From: Arthrobacter oryzae
Lineage (GTDB): Bacteria; Actinomycetota; Actinomycetes; Actinomycetales; Micrococcaceae
DNA: 64,000 nucleotides
NCBI RefSeq assembly: GCF_030718995.1
Contig: NZ_CP132204.1
Coordinates: 1 to 64,000 of the forward strand
Direction of reading: 5' to 3'
The translations under genes and the position numbers were made by a program. Within the stretch, counting starts at the first letter, position 1. Every line of letters begins with the position of its first letter. The notes beneath the pieces are model-generated. The model was not told the origin of the DNA. It saw only the letters and a program-made list of their open reading frames with translations, and searched no databases. Of this stretch, positions 39,948-49,793 are shown piece by piece.

Positions 39948-40931
39948 ATGCCCCGTGCGCTAATCACCGGAATCACTGGCCAGGACGGCCTGTATCTCGC
40001 AGAGCTCCTTCTCTCGAAGGGGTACGAGGTGTTCGGCCTCATCCGGGGACAGAACAACCCCAAGCACGACCTGGTCCGCCAGACCGTTCCGGGCGTCAAA
40101 TTGCTCACCGGCGACCTGACGGATGTCTCTTCGCTTGTCCGGGTGCTCGGCGTTGCCCAGCCGGACGAGGTCTACAACCTTGGGGCAATTTCCTTCGTGG
40201 CCTACTCCTGGGAGAATGCCTCGCTGACCTCAGACGTCACCGGCAAGGGCGTCCTGAACATGCTCGAGGCGACCCGCCTGTATGCAGGGGACGACATCTC
40301 CAAGGTGCGCTTCTACCAGGCGTCCTCGTCCGAGATGTTCGGCAAGGTTCAGCAGGTGCCCCAGACCGAGGAGACCCTCCTGTGGCCCCGGTCCCCCTAC
40401 GGTGTGGCCAAGGTCTTCGGCCACTACATGACGATCAATTACCGCGAGTCCTACGGGATGCACGCTTCCAGCGGAATTCTCTTCAACCACGAGTCGCCGC
40501 GCCGCGGGCCTGAATTTGTCACCCGCAAGGTTTCCATGGCGGTCGCACGGATCAAGCTCGGGCTCCAGGACGAAATCGTCCTTGGCAACCTGGACGCCAA
40601 GCGCGACTGGGGCTTCGCAGGAGACTACGTGGAAGCCATGTGGCTGATGCTGCAGCAGCCCGAAGCTGACGACTACGTCATCTCCACCGGCGAAACACAC
40701 TCCATTGAAGAACTGCTCCAGGCTGCCTTTGACGCTGCGGGGCTGGACAACTGGAAGCAGTACGTCCGGCAGGACCCCAAGTTCATGCGTCCCGCCGAAG
40801 TCGATCTGCTGATCGGCGACGCGTCCAAGGCCCAGGACAAGCTCGGCTGGAAGCCCAAGGTCTCCTTTAACGAACTCGTCAAGATGATGGTTGAGAACGA
40901 CATCGCCGAGCAGTCTGCCCTGATGCGGTGA
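39948..40931 (+). CDS. GDP-mannose 4,6-dehydratase-like SDR enzyme, copy 1
   Basis: 327 residues. [27 protein letters not shown] is the hallmark NAD(P) loop of GDP-mannose 4,6-dehydratases; catalytic residues lie in QASSSEMFG and [12 protein letters not shown], and [18 protein letters not shown] is also conserved. It would convert GDP-mannose to GDP-4-keto-6-deoxymannose, a route to GDP-rhamnose, fucose or related sugars. It is about 20-40 residues shorter than typical Gmd. A TATAGT -10-like box sits at 39903-39908. The next gene overlaps it (GTGA) and is a diverged copy. Confidence 0.85.
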   Translation: MPRALITGITGQDGLYLAELLLSKGYEVFGLIRGQNNPKHDLVRQTVPGVKLLTGDLTDVSSLVRVLGVAQPDEVYNLGAISFVAYSWENASLTSDVTGKGVLNMLEATRLYAGDDISKVRFYQASSSEMFGKVQQVPQTEETLLWPRSPYGVAKVFGHYMTINYRESYGMHASSGILFNHESPRRGPEFVTRKVSMAVARIKLGLQDEIVLGNLDAKRDWGFAGDYVEAMWLMLQQPEADDYVISTGETHSIEELLQAAFDAAGLDNWKQYVRQDPKFMRPAEVDLLIGDASKAQDKLGWKPKVSFNELVKMMVENDIAEQSALMR

Positions 40932-41938
40932 ACCCGCTCAGCGAGGCGGGATCTGTTCCCGTCGGCACCGCTTTCCTTACCGGGGTAACGGGCCAGGACG
41001 GGTCCTACCTGGCCGAATCCCTGCTCTCCCGTGGCTGGCAAGTCCATGGCCTCATCCGCCATGAACTGCTGCCGGGAGCGCATGGCGAGGGGGAAACCTC
41101 CGTGGAAGGGGTGGAGTACCACGTCGGCGATCTTTCCCGCCCTGACGAGGTGGGCTCGATTCTGGAGTCGATCAAACCCGACCTGGTCTTCAACCTCGGC
41201 GGGATCAGTTCGGTGTACCAGTCGTGGCAGCACCCTTACGACACGGCACTCATCTCGGGCGCGTCTGTTGTCGCCATGCTGGAAACCACCTGGCAGTTGC
41301 AGCAAGCCACGGGCAAGGAGATCCGTTTCCTCCAGGCTTCCAGCGCTGAACTGTTCGGCGAGGCAGAGTCTGCGCCGCAGAGCGAGTCCACCCCGATCCG
41401 GCCCATTTCCCCGTATGGCGCCGCCAAAGCTCTGGCTCATCACGCCGTCAGCGTCTATAGGGGTCGGGGGATGTTTGCATCCTCCGCGATTCTCTATAAC
41501 CACGAGTCCGTCCGGCGGCCGGCCAAATTCGTAACCCGCAAGATCACGTCCGGAGCGGCTGCCATCGCCGCGGGCAAGCTGGACAAGCTTTCACTGGGCA
41601 ACCTGAACGCCATCAGGGACTGGGGCTGGGCTCCTGACTTCGTAGACGCCATGGACAGGATCATCCACGCAGCGGAACCGGACGACTTCGTGGTCGCCAC
41701 CGGCGTCTCCCACTCCGTTCAGGACTTCGTGGAGGCCGCGTTCAAGGCTGCCGGCATCGATGACTGGCGCGCAGTCGTGGACGTTGACGACTCCCTGGCA
41801 CGGCCCACCGACGCTGCCGAGATGCGAGGCGACATCGCCAAGATTTCATCCAGGCTGGGCTGGCGGCCGTCCGTGGATTTCGATGCACTGGTGACTGCCA
41901 TGGTGCGGCACGACCAGGCACTCCTCGCCGGCGAATAA
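40928..41938 (+). CDS. GDP-mannose 4,6-dehydratase-like SDR enzyme, copy 2
   Basis: 336 residues from GTG 40928. It repeats the pattern of the preceding protein: [68 protein letters not shown]. The central and C-terminal parts have diverged. It could be a second 4,6-dehydratase with another substrate, or a reductase/epimerase that acts on the product of copy 1, since tandem SDRs often work in sequence. No separate RMD/fcl gene is present nearby. Translation is coupled to copy 1. Confidence 0.8.
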   Translation: MNPLSEAGSVPVGTAFLTGVTGQDGSYLAESLLSRGWQVHGLIRHELLPGAHGEGETSVEGVEYHVGDLSRPDEVGSILESIKPDLVFNLGGISSVYQSWQHPYDTALISGASVVAMLETTWQLQQATGKEIRFLQASSAELFGEAESAPQSESTPIRPISPYGAAKALAHHAVSVYRGRGMFASSAILYNHESVRRPAKFVTRKITSGAAAIAAGKLDKLSLGNLNAIRDWGWAPDFVDAMDRIIHAAEPDDFVVATGVSHSVQDFVEAAFKAAGIDDWRAVVDVDDSLARPTDAAEMRGDIAKISSRLGWRPSVDFDALVTAMVRHDQALLAGE

Positions 41939-41946
41939 CCTGAGCT

Positions 41947-41991
41947 CCAGTTCACACTGGTAACAGTAAGCACTCTGGTTACATCTGTAAC
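41947..41991. promoter_or_regulatory. Cluster of inverted repeats before the GH25 gene
   Basis: CCAGT-TCAC-ACTGG (41947-41960) is followed by GTTACA-TC-TGTAAC (41978-41991), with another GTAACA half-site at 41960-41965. The dense GTAACA words resemble direct-repeat sites of MtrA-type response regulators that control wall hydrolases in Actinobacteria. The identification is a guess. Confidence 0.4.
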
Positions 41992-42126
41992 ATTGGTGCT
42001 ACATTAGCCGGGTCATGAAGATGATCTGGAACGGCTGAGCTGTCGCCACCGTCCGAAATGACAAACCAATAGGTTTCTAATTTTGCGATGTGTGGGGGAT
42101 CTGCGCGTTGCCGGCCGGAGCAGAAC

Positions 42127-44847
42127 ATGAGTCTTAGCAAATTCACCAGCGCACGAACAGGCGCGTCCACCTCCTTCGGCGGCCGGATGCTGGCGGCGGC
42201 CGTTTTAACCTCAGCCCTGGTTTGCAGTTCTTTCGCCCCCGCACTGCCTGCAGCCGCGGACGAGCAAGCCCTACCGGCGCCGGTGTCCACTCCGGTTCAG
42301 ACGGCTGACGCCACACCGGCTACTGACTCCCCGGCAACCCCGCCGACGGCCACTGCCGCACCAAGCCCGACGGCGTCCGCTCCGGCCCCGGCATCGACCC
42401 AGGCAACAGTGCCGTCCCCGGCGCCGACCACCAGCGAGACCGTTCCGCCGGGATCAACCATCGACGCGGAGATGCTGGCCAAGCTCAAAGCCGCCCAGGG
42501 GGCCCATGGCGCGCACATGGGCCAGGGGCTCGAGCAGAAGCTGGGCATCAGGGCAACCACCGAGTCAAGCGGGACCTCAACCGAGGCCACCTACATGCCG
42601 CCCGGCATCCAGGGACTCGACGTCAGCAGCCATCAGGGAAACGTGAACTGGCAGGAGCAGCGCAACATGGGTGCGCTGTTCGCCTACGCCAAGGCGTCAG
42701 AAGCCCTCAGCTATCTCAACCCCTACTTTGCCAGCCAGTACAACGGATCCCGTAGCGTCGGAATGATCCGGGGCGCTTACCACTTCGCGATCCCGAATGT
42801 TTCGTCCGGCGCCGCGCAGGCACATTATTTCGCCGCCAACGGCGGTGCCTGGAGCGGCGACGGAACCACCCTGCCGCCCCTGCTGGATATTGAATACAAC
42901 CCGTACCCCGAACTCGGCAACACCTGCTACAACATGTCGCAAAGCCAGATGGTTTCCTGGATTGCAGACTTCTCCAACACCCTGTATACCCGGACAGGCC
43001 GCTATCCCGCGATCTACACCACCACCGACTGGTGGACCCAATGCACGGGGAACAGCCCGGCGTTCAAGAACCAGCCGCTCCACATCGCGTCATACCGCAC
43101 CGTCTCACCTGGCGTGCTGCCGGCCGGTTGGACCAAATACGATATCTGGCAGTACAGCAGCCTAGGCCCGTTCGCCGGCGATTCAAATGTCTTCAGCGGC
43201 AGCTACGCCGAACTCCAGGCACTCGCAACCGGCTTCGATCCTGTCCTCAACAAGTACAACTCGATGGGCGGCGCGTCCAGCCGGCTGGGAGTCCAGACGC
43301 TTCCGCTGTACTGCGGCCTGCCAGCCGGCGGGTGCTACCGCCAGTATGCCGGCGGCCAGATTATCTGGCATCCGAACACCGGGGCGAAGGCCGTCTATTT
43401 CAGCTCCATCGGCGGCACGTGGCGTGGCTGGGGCGGAGTGGACGGTCGCCTTGGGTACCCGAAGACGGATGAAACCTGTTCGGCAACAGCCTGTTCGCAG
43501 GCCTTCGTTGGCGGCGAAGTGTACTGGTCGACGTCAACGAACGCCGCAGCGGTCTTCAACGGCGGAATCGGCGCACGATGGCGGGCCATGGGTGGCACCT
43601 CCGGAACACTGGGCTACCCCACAGCCTCCGAGACCTGTTCCGCCTCCGCCTGCAGCCAGACGTTCCAAGGTGGAAAGATCCTGTGGACAGCCTTAACGGG
43701 CTCCTGGGCGCTCACCTCCGGAGACATTGCAACGGCCTGGGAGGCCCTGGGCGGCGAAACCAGCCGGCTCGGCTACCCCACCAACAACAAAACGTGCACC
43801 GACACCTCATGCGTCCAGAGCTTCCAGGGCGGAACGATGGTCTGGACCGGCGCCACCGGCGCGGTTCCGGTCTGGCGCACGTCCATTGGAAGCAAATGGC
43901 AGGCCGACGGCGGACTCTCCGGCCTGGTCGGGGCGCCCCGGTCAGCCGAAAGCTGCGAGGGCTCAGTCTGCCGCCAGCTTTTCGTCAACGGCCAGATCTT
44001 CTGGACCCCGGAGTCCGGGACGCGGACCATCGTCGACGGTGAAATCGCCAAGAAATGGACCGCGCTCCAAGCCGAGAAGGGGCGCTTCGGCAGTCCCATC
44101 AGCGACACCAACTTCTGTGACGGAAAGGAGTGCTTCCAGGACTTCGAGGCGGGCCGGATCCTCAAGGACCCCACCGCTACCGCCCCTGCATTCGGAGTGC
44201 TCCGCGGTACGGGTATCGGGTCCTTGTGGGCAGCCATGGGCAGCGAGAACGCCCGCCTGAGCTACCCTGTCACCGATGAATCCTGCGCCGGCAGCACCTG
44301 CAAGCAGTCCTTCCGCGGCGGCACCATCTACTGGACACCCGCCACCGGACAGTGGGCCGTATACAACGGCAGCATCGGCGGCCTCTGGCGGACCCTCGGA
44401 GCCGAGAACGCACGGCTGGGCTACCCCGTCAGCAACGAAACCTGCCTGGTCAGCTCCTGCCGCCAGAGTTTCGCCGGCGGAGACATTCTCTGGTCCGCCA
44501 CCACCGGTACTGCCGCTGTGTACTCCGGTGGCATCGGATCGTTGTGGCGCTCACTTGGGTCCGAATCGGGCCGTCTCGGGTTCCCCACGACGACGGAAAC
44601 TTGCGCAGCAACCTCGTGCACCCAGTTGTTCGCTGGCGGCGAGATCCTCTGGGCGTCGGGCGTGGGCATGGGCGCTGTCTACAACAGCGGCATCGGCGGC
44701 GTATGGCGGGCGAACGGAGCCCAGCAAGGCTTCTTCGGATTCCCCACCAGCACCGAAACCTGCACCGCGGATGTTTGCGTGCAGTACTTCAAGGGCGGCT
44801 CAATCAAGTGGAGTGCAACGGCGGGTTACGCCATTACCCGCTATTGA
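42127..44847 (+). CDS. Secreted GH25 muramidase with ten LGFP repeats
   Basis: About 906 residues from ATG 42127 (GGAG 7 bases upstream); ATG 42088 in the same frame could be used as a leaderless start. A signal peptide ends near LPAAADEQA. A Pro/Thr/Ala linker leads to a GH25 lysozyme domain (about 160-370), with GLDVSSHQGNVNW, GAYHFAIPN and the catalytic LLDIEYNP. From about 379 to the end there are ten repeats of about 53 residues of the LGFP type (RLGYP...GGxIxW...GxIGxxW). Nine have a CxxxxC pair; the first has a longer spacing. LGFP repeats bind the cell wall in actinobacteria. It probably remodels the wall next to the glycan genes. Confidence 0.92.
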   Translation: MSLSKFTSARTGASTSFGGRMLAAAVLTSALVCSSFAPALPAAADEQALPAPVSTPVQTADATPATDSPATPPTATAAPSPTASAPAPASTQATVPSPAPTTSETVPPGSTIDAEMLAKLKAAQGAHGAHMGQGLEQKLGIRATTESSGTSTEATYMPPGIQGLDVSSHQGNVNWQEQRNMGALFAYAKASEALSYLNPYFASQYNGSRSVGMIRGAYHFAIPNVSSGAAQAHYFAANGGAWSGDGTTLPPLLDIEYNPYPELGNTCYNMSQSQMVSWIADFSNTLYTRTGRYPAIYTTTDWWTQCTGNSPAFKNQPLHIASYRTVSPGVLPAGWTKYDIWQYSSLGPFAGDSNVFSGSYAELQALATGFDPVLNKYNSMGGASSRLGVQTLPLYCGLPAGGCYRQYAGGQIIWHPNTGAKAVYFSSIGGTWRGWGGVDGRLGYPKTDETCSATACSQAFVGGEVYWSTSTNAAAVFNGGIGARWRAMGGTSGTLGYPTASETCSASACSQTFQGGKILWTALTGSWALTSGDIATAWEALGGETSRLGYPTNNKTCTDTSCVQSFQGGTMVWTGATGAVPVWRTSIGSKWQADGGLSGLVGAPRSAESCEGSVCRQLFVNGQIFWTPESGTRTIVDGEIAKKWTALQAEKGRFGSPISDTNFCDGKECFQDFEAGRILKDPTATAPAFGVLRGTGIGSLWAAMGSENARLSYPVTDESCAGSTCKQSFRGGTIYWTPATGQWAVYNGSIGGLWRTLGAENARLGYPVSNETCLVSSCRQSFAGGDILWSATTGTAAVYSGGIGSLWRSLGSESGRLGFPTTTETCAATSCTQLFAGGEILWASGVGMGAVYNSGIGGVWRANGAQQGFFGFPTSTETCTADVCVQYFKGGSIKWSATAGYAITRY

Positions 44848-44866
44848 GTTCGCGGTTCCGCGGTTT

Positions 44867-44904
44867 CCACAGGCGTAGGACTCTGTGAGCTCCTACGCCT
44901 GTGG
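44867..44904. terminator. Hairpin between converging GH25 and flippase genes
   Basis: 14-bp arms, CCACAGGCGTAGGA and TCCTACGCCTGTGG, around a 10-base loop. The right arm covers the last codons of the flippase gene. Either strand could use it; there is no T-run. Confidence 0.6.
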
Positions 44905-46179
44905 CACAGCAGTGCGGCGTGACAACGCCACGGTGTGGATGCACACGCCCAGCAGCGGGCCCGTCAGCAGGGACAGGACGGCACGGAGGTCGGCGTCCAA
45001 TGGCAGCAGCAGGACCAGCAGGGTCAGGGCCCCTGCGCTCACCCAGCCGACAGAAGACACCCTGTGGCGGTTGAGTGCTACGCACATACCGCCGGTGAGT
45101 GTCAGAAGAGCCAGCACAGAGGCGGCGGCAGTCAATCCGGCGAGGACCCACGCCGCGACGTGGTACTCCGGACCGAACAGCAGGACCATTAGCCAGGGTC
45201 CCAGGAAGTACGCCGCCAAGGCACCCACCAGGGCGACGCCGGCAATGGCGAGGGCGACCGGCCGCAATGCACCAAGCCCCCGGTCCCGGTGACGGACGAA
45301 ATGGGCGATTGCGACGCTCTGGAACGTTCCGAGCGGAACCATCAGCGGCGCCCTGGTCAGCAGAATCGCAAGAAGCAGCGGAGCCGACGCCAGATAGACG
45401 TCCGCGGGAGTCGTAATCCTGTAAAGGATCGGGAAGCCGACAACGAGCGATGCGCTGGCAGCAGTCGATATGCTGGCGTGGCCCACTTTCCGCGCAAAGT
45501 CCCTGACGGGGACGGCCAGCGGCATGCTGAACGCTGACCGGAGCTGAGGGCTGAAGACTGCCATCAGCGCCCAGGCGAGGGCCCCTGCCGCCGCCGCGGC
45601 CGCCACCCCGGCTGTAGATCCCGCCAGCAGGCCGACAGCGAGCACGAGGACCAGACGGAAGACGGACTCGGCGGCGACCAGCGCCGAAAAACTTCCCCAG
45701 AGGTGCCGGCCGCTGAGGACGCCTGCCAGTGCGGCATGGACCGAGAAAGCCACGCAGGCACCGGCGAGGACAAGAACCAGCACCGCCCAGTGCGGCCCGA
45801 GCACCGCGCGTCCCCACAGTAGCGACGTCACTGCCAGGACAATTGCGACCCCGGCGGCGATTCCGAAGACCACCGCGAACAAAGGAACGGTCCGGCGCCG
45901 CCCAGTGCCGCCGCGGGAATGGGCGGCGGAGTCGGTCCCCGAGGCGGTTACGTACCGAATGATCTCCGTTTGCAGGCCGCCGAGAATACCGAACATCAGA
46001 AAGAGTGCGGACCAAAAGGCCAGGAACTCGGCGTTGTCGGCCTTGCTCAGGACCCGTGGCACAAACCAGATGACCAGGTACCCGGCAGCCGCAGAGGCGA
46101 TTGACGCCAACCCGACGGAAGCCGCCTGGCGCGCAGCAATAGTCGACTTCTGCGGTGCCCGCCCTTCCGTGTGAGTCAT
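44893..46179 (-). CDS. Polysaccharide flippase/exporter, MATE/Wzx-like membrane protein
   Basis: 428 residues from ATG 46179. About 12 predicted membrane helices, beginning ASIASAAAGYLVIWFVPRVLSKADNAEFLAFWSALFLMFG, a start typical of the Wzx/MOP superfamily. It would flip lipid-linked oligosaccharides across the cytoplasmic membrane. It lies among sugar and glycosyltransferase genes. No Wzy polymerase is clearly recognisable in the window, although the DUF6541 protein is a multi-helix membrane protein of unknown role. Confidence 0.78.
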   Translation of the reverse strand: MTHTEGRAPQKSTIAARQAASVGLASIASAAAGYLVIWFVPRVLSKADNAEFLAFWSALFLMFGILGGLQTEIIRYVTASGTDSAAHSRGGTGRRRTVPLFAVVFGIAAGVAIVLAVTSLLWGRAVLGPHWAVLVLVLAGACVAFSVHAALAGVLSGRHLWGSFSALVAAESVFRLVLVLAVGLLAGSTAGVAAAAAAGALAWALMAVFSPQLRSAFSMPLAVPVRDFARKVGHASISTAASASLVVGFPILYRITTPADVYLASAPLLLAILLTRAPLMVPLGTFQSVAIAHFVRHRDRGLGALRPVALAIAGVALVGALAAYFLGPWLMVLLFGPEYHVAAWVLAGLTAAASVLALLTLTGGMCVALNRHRVSSVGWVSAGALTLLVLLLPLDADLRAVLSLLTGPLLGVCIHTVALSRRTAVPQA

Positions 46180-46337
46180 CCGTTGAAGGCCGGGGCTGCA
46201 GGGGTCAATTGCCGGATAACGTGGGAGGTCATGGCAACATATTAGTGTCGGACACGGACAGGCACTCAATTGAAGCCGCCGCCCCGGCACCCGTGAACGA
46301 GCTCAGATGAGCTACGACAACCCGTGGAAGTTGGAAA

Positions 46338-47225
46338 ATGCCGCTCGATATTTTTGTACCGTACTGGGGCGATCCTGCGCTGCTGAAGGAAACCGTTGAG
46401 AGCGTCTTTGCACAGACCAACGGAGACTGGGTACTTACCGTCATCGATGATTGCTACCCCGACCCCTCCGTCAAGGAATACTTCGCGACCATTGAGGATG
46501 AACGGGTCTCCTACCAGCGGAACGAATCCAACAAGGGCATTACCGAGAACTACCGCACCTGCGTTTCCCAGGCCACCCAGGACCTCATGGTGATCCTGGG
46601 CTGCGATGATGTACTGCTGCCCAACTACGTTGACGTCGTGCTGCAGGCCCACCGCGATTTCCCGGACGCCTCCGTGATTCAGCCCGGAGTCCAGGTCATC
46701 GATGAAACAGGGCGGGTTGTCCGGTCGCTCGCGGACTCCGTTAAGCGGAAGTTCGTGGGACCCAAAACCAACGCCACAACAGTCCTGGCCGGGGAATCCC
46801 TCGCGGTCAGCCTCTTGGGCGGCAACTGGCTGTACTGGCCTTCTCTCGCTTTCCGGACCGACGCAATCCGCAAGGTCAGCTTCCGCGACGGCCTGCCCAT
46901 CGTGCAGGATCTGGCACTGGTCATGGACATTGTGCTGCAGGGCGGATCGCTGGTTCACGTCCCGACACTGGCGTTCTCCTACCGCCGGCACTCCGCAAGT
47001 GCCTCGGCTGCGACGTTGACCGATGGAACCCGTTTCGCCGGCGACCGGGAGTACGCGCAAATTGCGGAGGACCTCTGCCGGGCCAAGGGCTGGAAGAAGG
47101 CCGCGGTGGCAGCCCGCGTCCGCTGGACCTCGCGCCTGCACGCCGTCACGCTGATGCCCGGCGCCCTGCTCTCCCGCAATCCGAAAGCCGTCAAGGCCAC
47201 CTTCAGGCACGCCTTCGGTCACTGA
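46338..47225 (+). CDS. Family 2 glycosyltransferase
   Basis: 295 residues. GT-A fold: PLDIFVPYWGDPALLKETVESVFAQTNGDWVLTVIDD, the DxD-like LGCDDVLLPNYVD, and a later LPIVQDLALVMDI with the acceptor-side acidic residues. It transfers a sugar to a lipid-linked or wall glycan. It is the first of two plus-strand genes, followed by an epimerase. A GGAAG sequence is close to the start codon. Confidence 0.85.
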   Translation: MPLDIFVPYWGDPALLKETVESVFAQTNGDWVLTVIDDCYPDPSVKEYFATIEDERVSYQRNESNKGITENYRTCVSQATQDLMVILGCDDVLLPNYVDVVLQAHRDFPDASVIQPGVQVIDETGRVVRSLADSVKRKFVGPKTNATTVLAGESLAVSLLGGNWLYWPSLAFRTDAIRKVSFRDGLPIVQDLALVMDIVLQGGSLVHVPTLAFSYRRHSASASAATLTDGTRFAGDREYAQIAEDLCRAKGWKKAAVAARVRWTSRLHAVTLMPGALLSRNPKAVKATFRHAFGH

Positions 47226-47286
47226 ACCCCGCCAGTCCTATGAGAAACTGGACCTTGCAGATGTCCGCCCCAGAAAGGCCCCACTA

Positions 47287-48396
47287 GTGACCTCCTCAAC
47301 GTCATCAACAACGTCCCCTGCCAAACGAGGTACTGTCCTCGTCACGGGAGGCGCCGGGTTCATCGGATGCGCCATCTCCCCGGCCCTGGTTGCGGCGTTC
47401 GACCGAGTGGTAGCTGTGGACAGCCTGCACCCGCAGATCCACGCCTCCCAGTCACGGCCGGAGGAACTCGATCCCGCTGTCGAGCTCATCGTTCGCGATA
47501 TTACTGAGGCACAAACCTGGGACGACGTACTCCCGGACGTCGCGCCCGACGTCGTAATCCACCTTGCCGCCGAGACCGGAACCGGACAATCGCTGGAGGA
47601 ATCCACGCGCCACGCCATGGCCAACGTCGTGGGCACCACGCAGCTGCTGGACGGCTTGAACCGAAGCGGCAAACTGCCGCGCCGCATTGTCCTCACCAGC
47701 AGCCGGGCTGTATATGGCGAAGGTGCCTGGAAGTCGGATGCGGACGGCTCCCTCTTCTATCCCGGCCAGCGGTCAAATGAGATCCTGTCACGCGCACAGT
47801 GGGACTTTCCTGCCGCCCAGCCTGTGGCCATGTCCGCTGCGGTCGTGGCTCCGGCTCCGGTCAGCGTGTACGGCTCCACGAAGCTCGCGCAGGAGAACAT
47901 CCTCGAGTCCTGGGCCAAGTCCTACGGGGTCGAAGCCGCCGTACTGCGCCTGCAGAACGTCTACGGCCCCGGCCAGTCCCTCATCAACCCGTACACGGGC
48001 ATCATGTCCCTCTTCTGCCGGATGGCCAAAGCCGGGAAGTCCATCCCCCTGTACGAGGACGGCGAGGTGCGCCGCGATTTCGTATTGATCGACGACGTCG
48101 CCGCCGCTGTTGTGGCAGCTGCTGTCGCTGCGGAGGCACATGATGGTGCCCTCGACATCGGCTCAGGAGAATTCCAGACCATCCGGACAGCCGCGGAAAT
48201 CATCAGCCGCCATTACGGAGCCCCGGAGCCGCACGTCACGGGCCAGTTCCGCCAGGGTGACGTCCGGCATGCATGGGCCGATGTGGAGCCGGCCAAGGCC
48301 GCACTGCCGTGGGAACCCCGCTACGATCTTGAAGCGGGCATTGCACGGCTTGCGGAATGGATCGACGGCCGTTTGCCGGCAGAAGCCAATCTCTAG
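47287..48396 (+). CDS. NAD-dependent sugar-nucleotide epimerase/dehydratase
   Basis: 369 residues from GTG 47287. Extended SDR fold: [19 protein letters not shown], catalytic serine in LTSSRAVYGEG, and YGSTK for the Tyr/Lys pair. An insert of about 35 residues lies between these two motifs. The sequence resembles dTDP-L-rhamnose 4-epimerase-type proteins, which would make dTDP-6-deoxy-L-talose from the rhamnose pathway encoded at 51-54 kb. That assignment is tentative; UDP-sugar epimerase remains possible. A strong terminator follows. Confidence 0.8.
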   Translation: MTSSTSSTTSPAKRGTVLVTGGAGFIGCAISPALVAAFDRVVAVDSLHPQIHASQSRPEELDPAVELIVRDITEAQTWDDVLPDVAPDVVIHLAAETGTGQSLEESTRHAMANVVGTTQLLDGLNRSGKLPRRIVLTSSRAVYGEGAWKSDADGSLFYPGQRSNEILSRAQWDFPAAQPVAMSAAVVAPAPVSVYGSTKLAQENILESWAKSYGVEAAVLRLQNVYGPGQSLINPYTGIMSLFCRMAKAGKSIPLYEDGEVRRDFVLIDDVAAAVVAAAVAAEAHDGALDIGSGEFQTIRTAAEIISRHYGAPEPHVTGQFRQGDVRHAWADVEPAKAALPWEPRYDLEAGIARLAEWIDGRLPAEANL

Positions 48397-48432
48397 GCGT
48401 ACGGCCCGCCAACGATTAATAGGGCGATAAAC

Positions 48433-48486
48433 GAGGGCCTCCGGTCTGTTGGGTGATGACACTCACCCAACAGACCGAAGGCCCTC
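48433..48486. terminator. Rho-independent terminator
   Basis: 24-base arms pair with one mismatch (48433-48456 with 48463-48486; starts GAGGGCCT and ends AGGCCCTC), with a 6-base loop and then ATTTTTTGTTTTG. It ends the epimerase transcript and lies before the converging acyltransferase gene. Confidence 0.92.
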
Positions 48487-48545
48487 ATTTTTTGTTTTGT
48501 CTTTGCACGCGGTACGTCCTATACCGAAGTCACGGCACTGTCGCG

Positions 48546-49793
48546 CTAGCGCCGTCCGGCGGTGGTGATCCCGGCTTCCGCCGGGGTTTCAGCGGGCACA
48601 GAAACAGGTTCCTTCGCCGTTTCGGCGGGCGCCGCTGGGGGAACTGCAGACGGCGTCGAAGCCTTCCGCCGCCGCCGGACCGCGCGCATGACGGGCCGCT
48701 CCACCAGCAGCCAGCTGAGCGTAGCCAGGACCAGGGTGCCTGCGGCGGAGGCCAGGATGTAAACTGCCATGCCCCGGTTATGGACACCGTAGAGCGCCAG
48801 GAGCTGCTGCACGGGCCAGGCGTAAATGTAGAACCCGTAGGAGACATCATGGACACGGATCAGCTTCGGCGAGGGCAGCACTGATGATACCCACAGCAAG
48901 CCATAGGCAATGAACGGCCCGGCAAGCTGGCCTCCCCACACCGGGACAGCGAAAATGCAAAGGGCAGCGGCCGCAAGGGACCCGATGCCGGCGGCCCAGT
49001 GGAGCCCTATCCACTTGGACACCGACTGAACCAGGGCTCCGCCGAGGAAGAACGGAAGCAACTTAGCCAGCAGGGAGAAATCGGTGTCCTGCAGCAGGGG
49101 CATGATGGACGGCAGGTTCGCGTAGACTGCGACGCTTGCCCCGAATGCCAGCGCGAGCGGCACCGGTGAGCGGCGGACCCAGGCCAGCCCACCGATTGCC
49201 GCGATGATCAAATAGCACAGGAACTCGTAATAGAGGCTCCAGAGAGACCCGTTCCACGAGCCGGCAAAGGGAACGGTCGCCGGGGTGAAGGCCACATCGT
49301 AGTTCTTCATCTCCAGGAACAGATTGGAAAAGACGAACCGGAGCGGCGTGGTTTCCGTGGTCCAGTAACCGGTCAATGTGCCGTTCTGGCGGAGAAATCC
49401 GAGCGGAGCGAACACCAGGACCGTGACGGCGAGGCACGCCAGGAATGCGGGATAAATCCTGGCGACGCGGTGTACAAGGTACTCGCCAAGGCCGTTGGTA
49501 AAGCGGCTGCCTGTGATGAGGTAACCGCTGAGGGCAAAGAAGCCCGCTACGGCCCAGCCGCCCAGGTTTTCACCGCGAAAATGGGGCCCCTCCCCTGCTC
49601 CAGCCAGGTAAAAGCTGTGGGCAAAGAGCACCAAGGCAGCCAGGCCCAGCCGGATCATGTTCATGCTGTTGTTGCGCGGGTCCAGCGCCTTGCCCCACCG
49701 CGGTCCGGAAACCGGCTGCCCGGCCCGGCCAGTGGCGCCGGAAGCGACGGAAGGCGTTCGCGTGTCTGGCGATGTAGCGGAGGTCTCCTCCAC
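48546..49793 (-). CDS. Acyltransferase-3 family membrane protein (O-acetyltransferase)
   Basis: 415 residues from GTG 49793, sharing one base with the stop of the upstream gene. Ten or so membrane helices and the family motif NSMNMIRLGLAALVLFAHSFY, then GWAVAGFFALSGYLITGSRF. Such proteins move acetyl or other acyl groups to extracellular sugars. The C-terminal 45 residues are a soluble low-complexity tail rich in Pro, Ala, Glu. It probably O-acetylates the glycan built by the neighbouring genes. Confidence 0.87.
   Translation of the reverse strand: MEETSATSPDTRTPSVASGATGRAGQPVSGPRWGKALDPRNNSMNMIRLGLAALVLFAHSFYLAGAGEGPHFRGENLGGWAVAGFFALSGYLITGSRFTNGLGEYLVHRVARIYPAFLACLAVTVLVFAPLGFLRQNGTLTGYWTTETTPLRFVFSNLFLEMKNYDVAFTPATVPFAGSWNGSLWSLYYEFLCYLIIAAIGGLAWVRRSPVPLALAFGASVAVYANLPSIMPLLQDTDFSLLAKLLPFFLGGALVQSVSKWIGLHWAAGIGSLAAAALCIFAVPVWGGQLAGPFIAYGLLWVSSVLPSPKLIRVHDVSYGFYIYAWPVQQLLALYGVHNRGMAVYILASAAGTLVLATLSWLLVERPVMRAVRRRRKASTPSAVPPAAPAETAKEPVSVPAETPAEAGITTAGRR

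Noticed and set aside
41939..42126. c-di-AMP (ydaO) riboswitch before the wall hydrolase gene
   Set aside because: The conserved ydaO core words are absent; the region instead has short inverted repeats.
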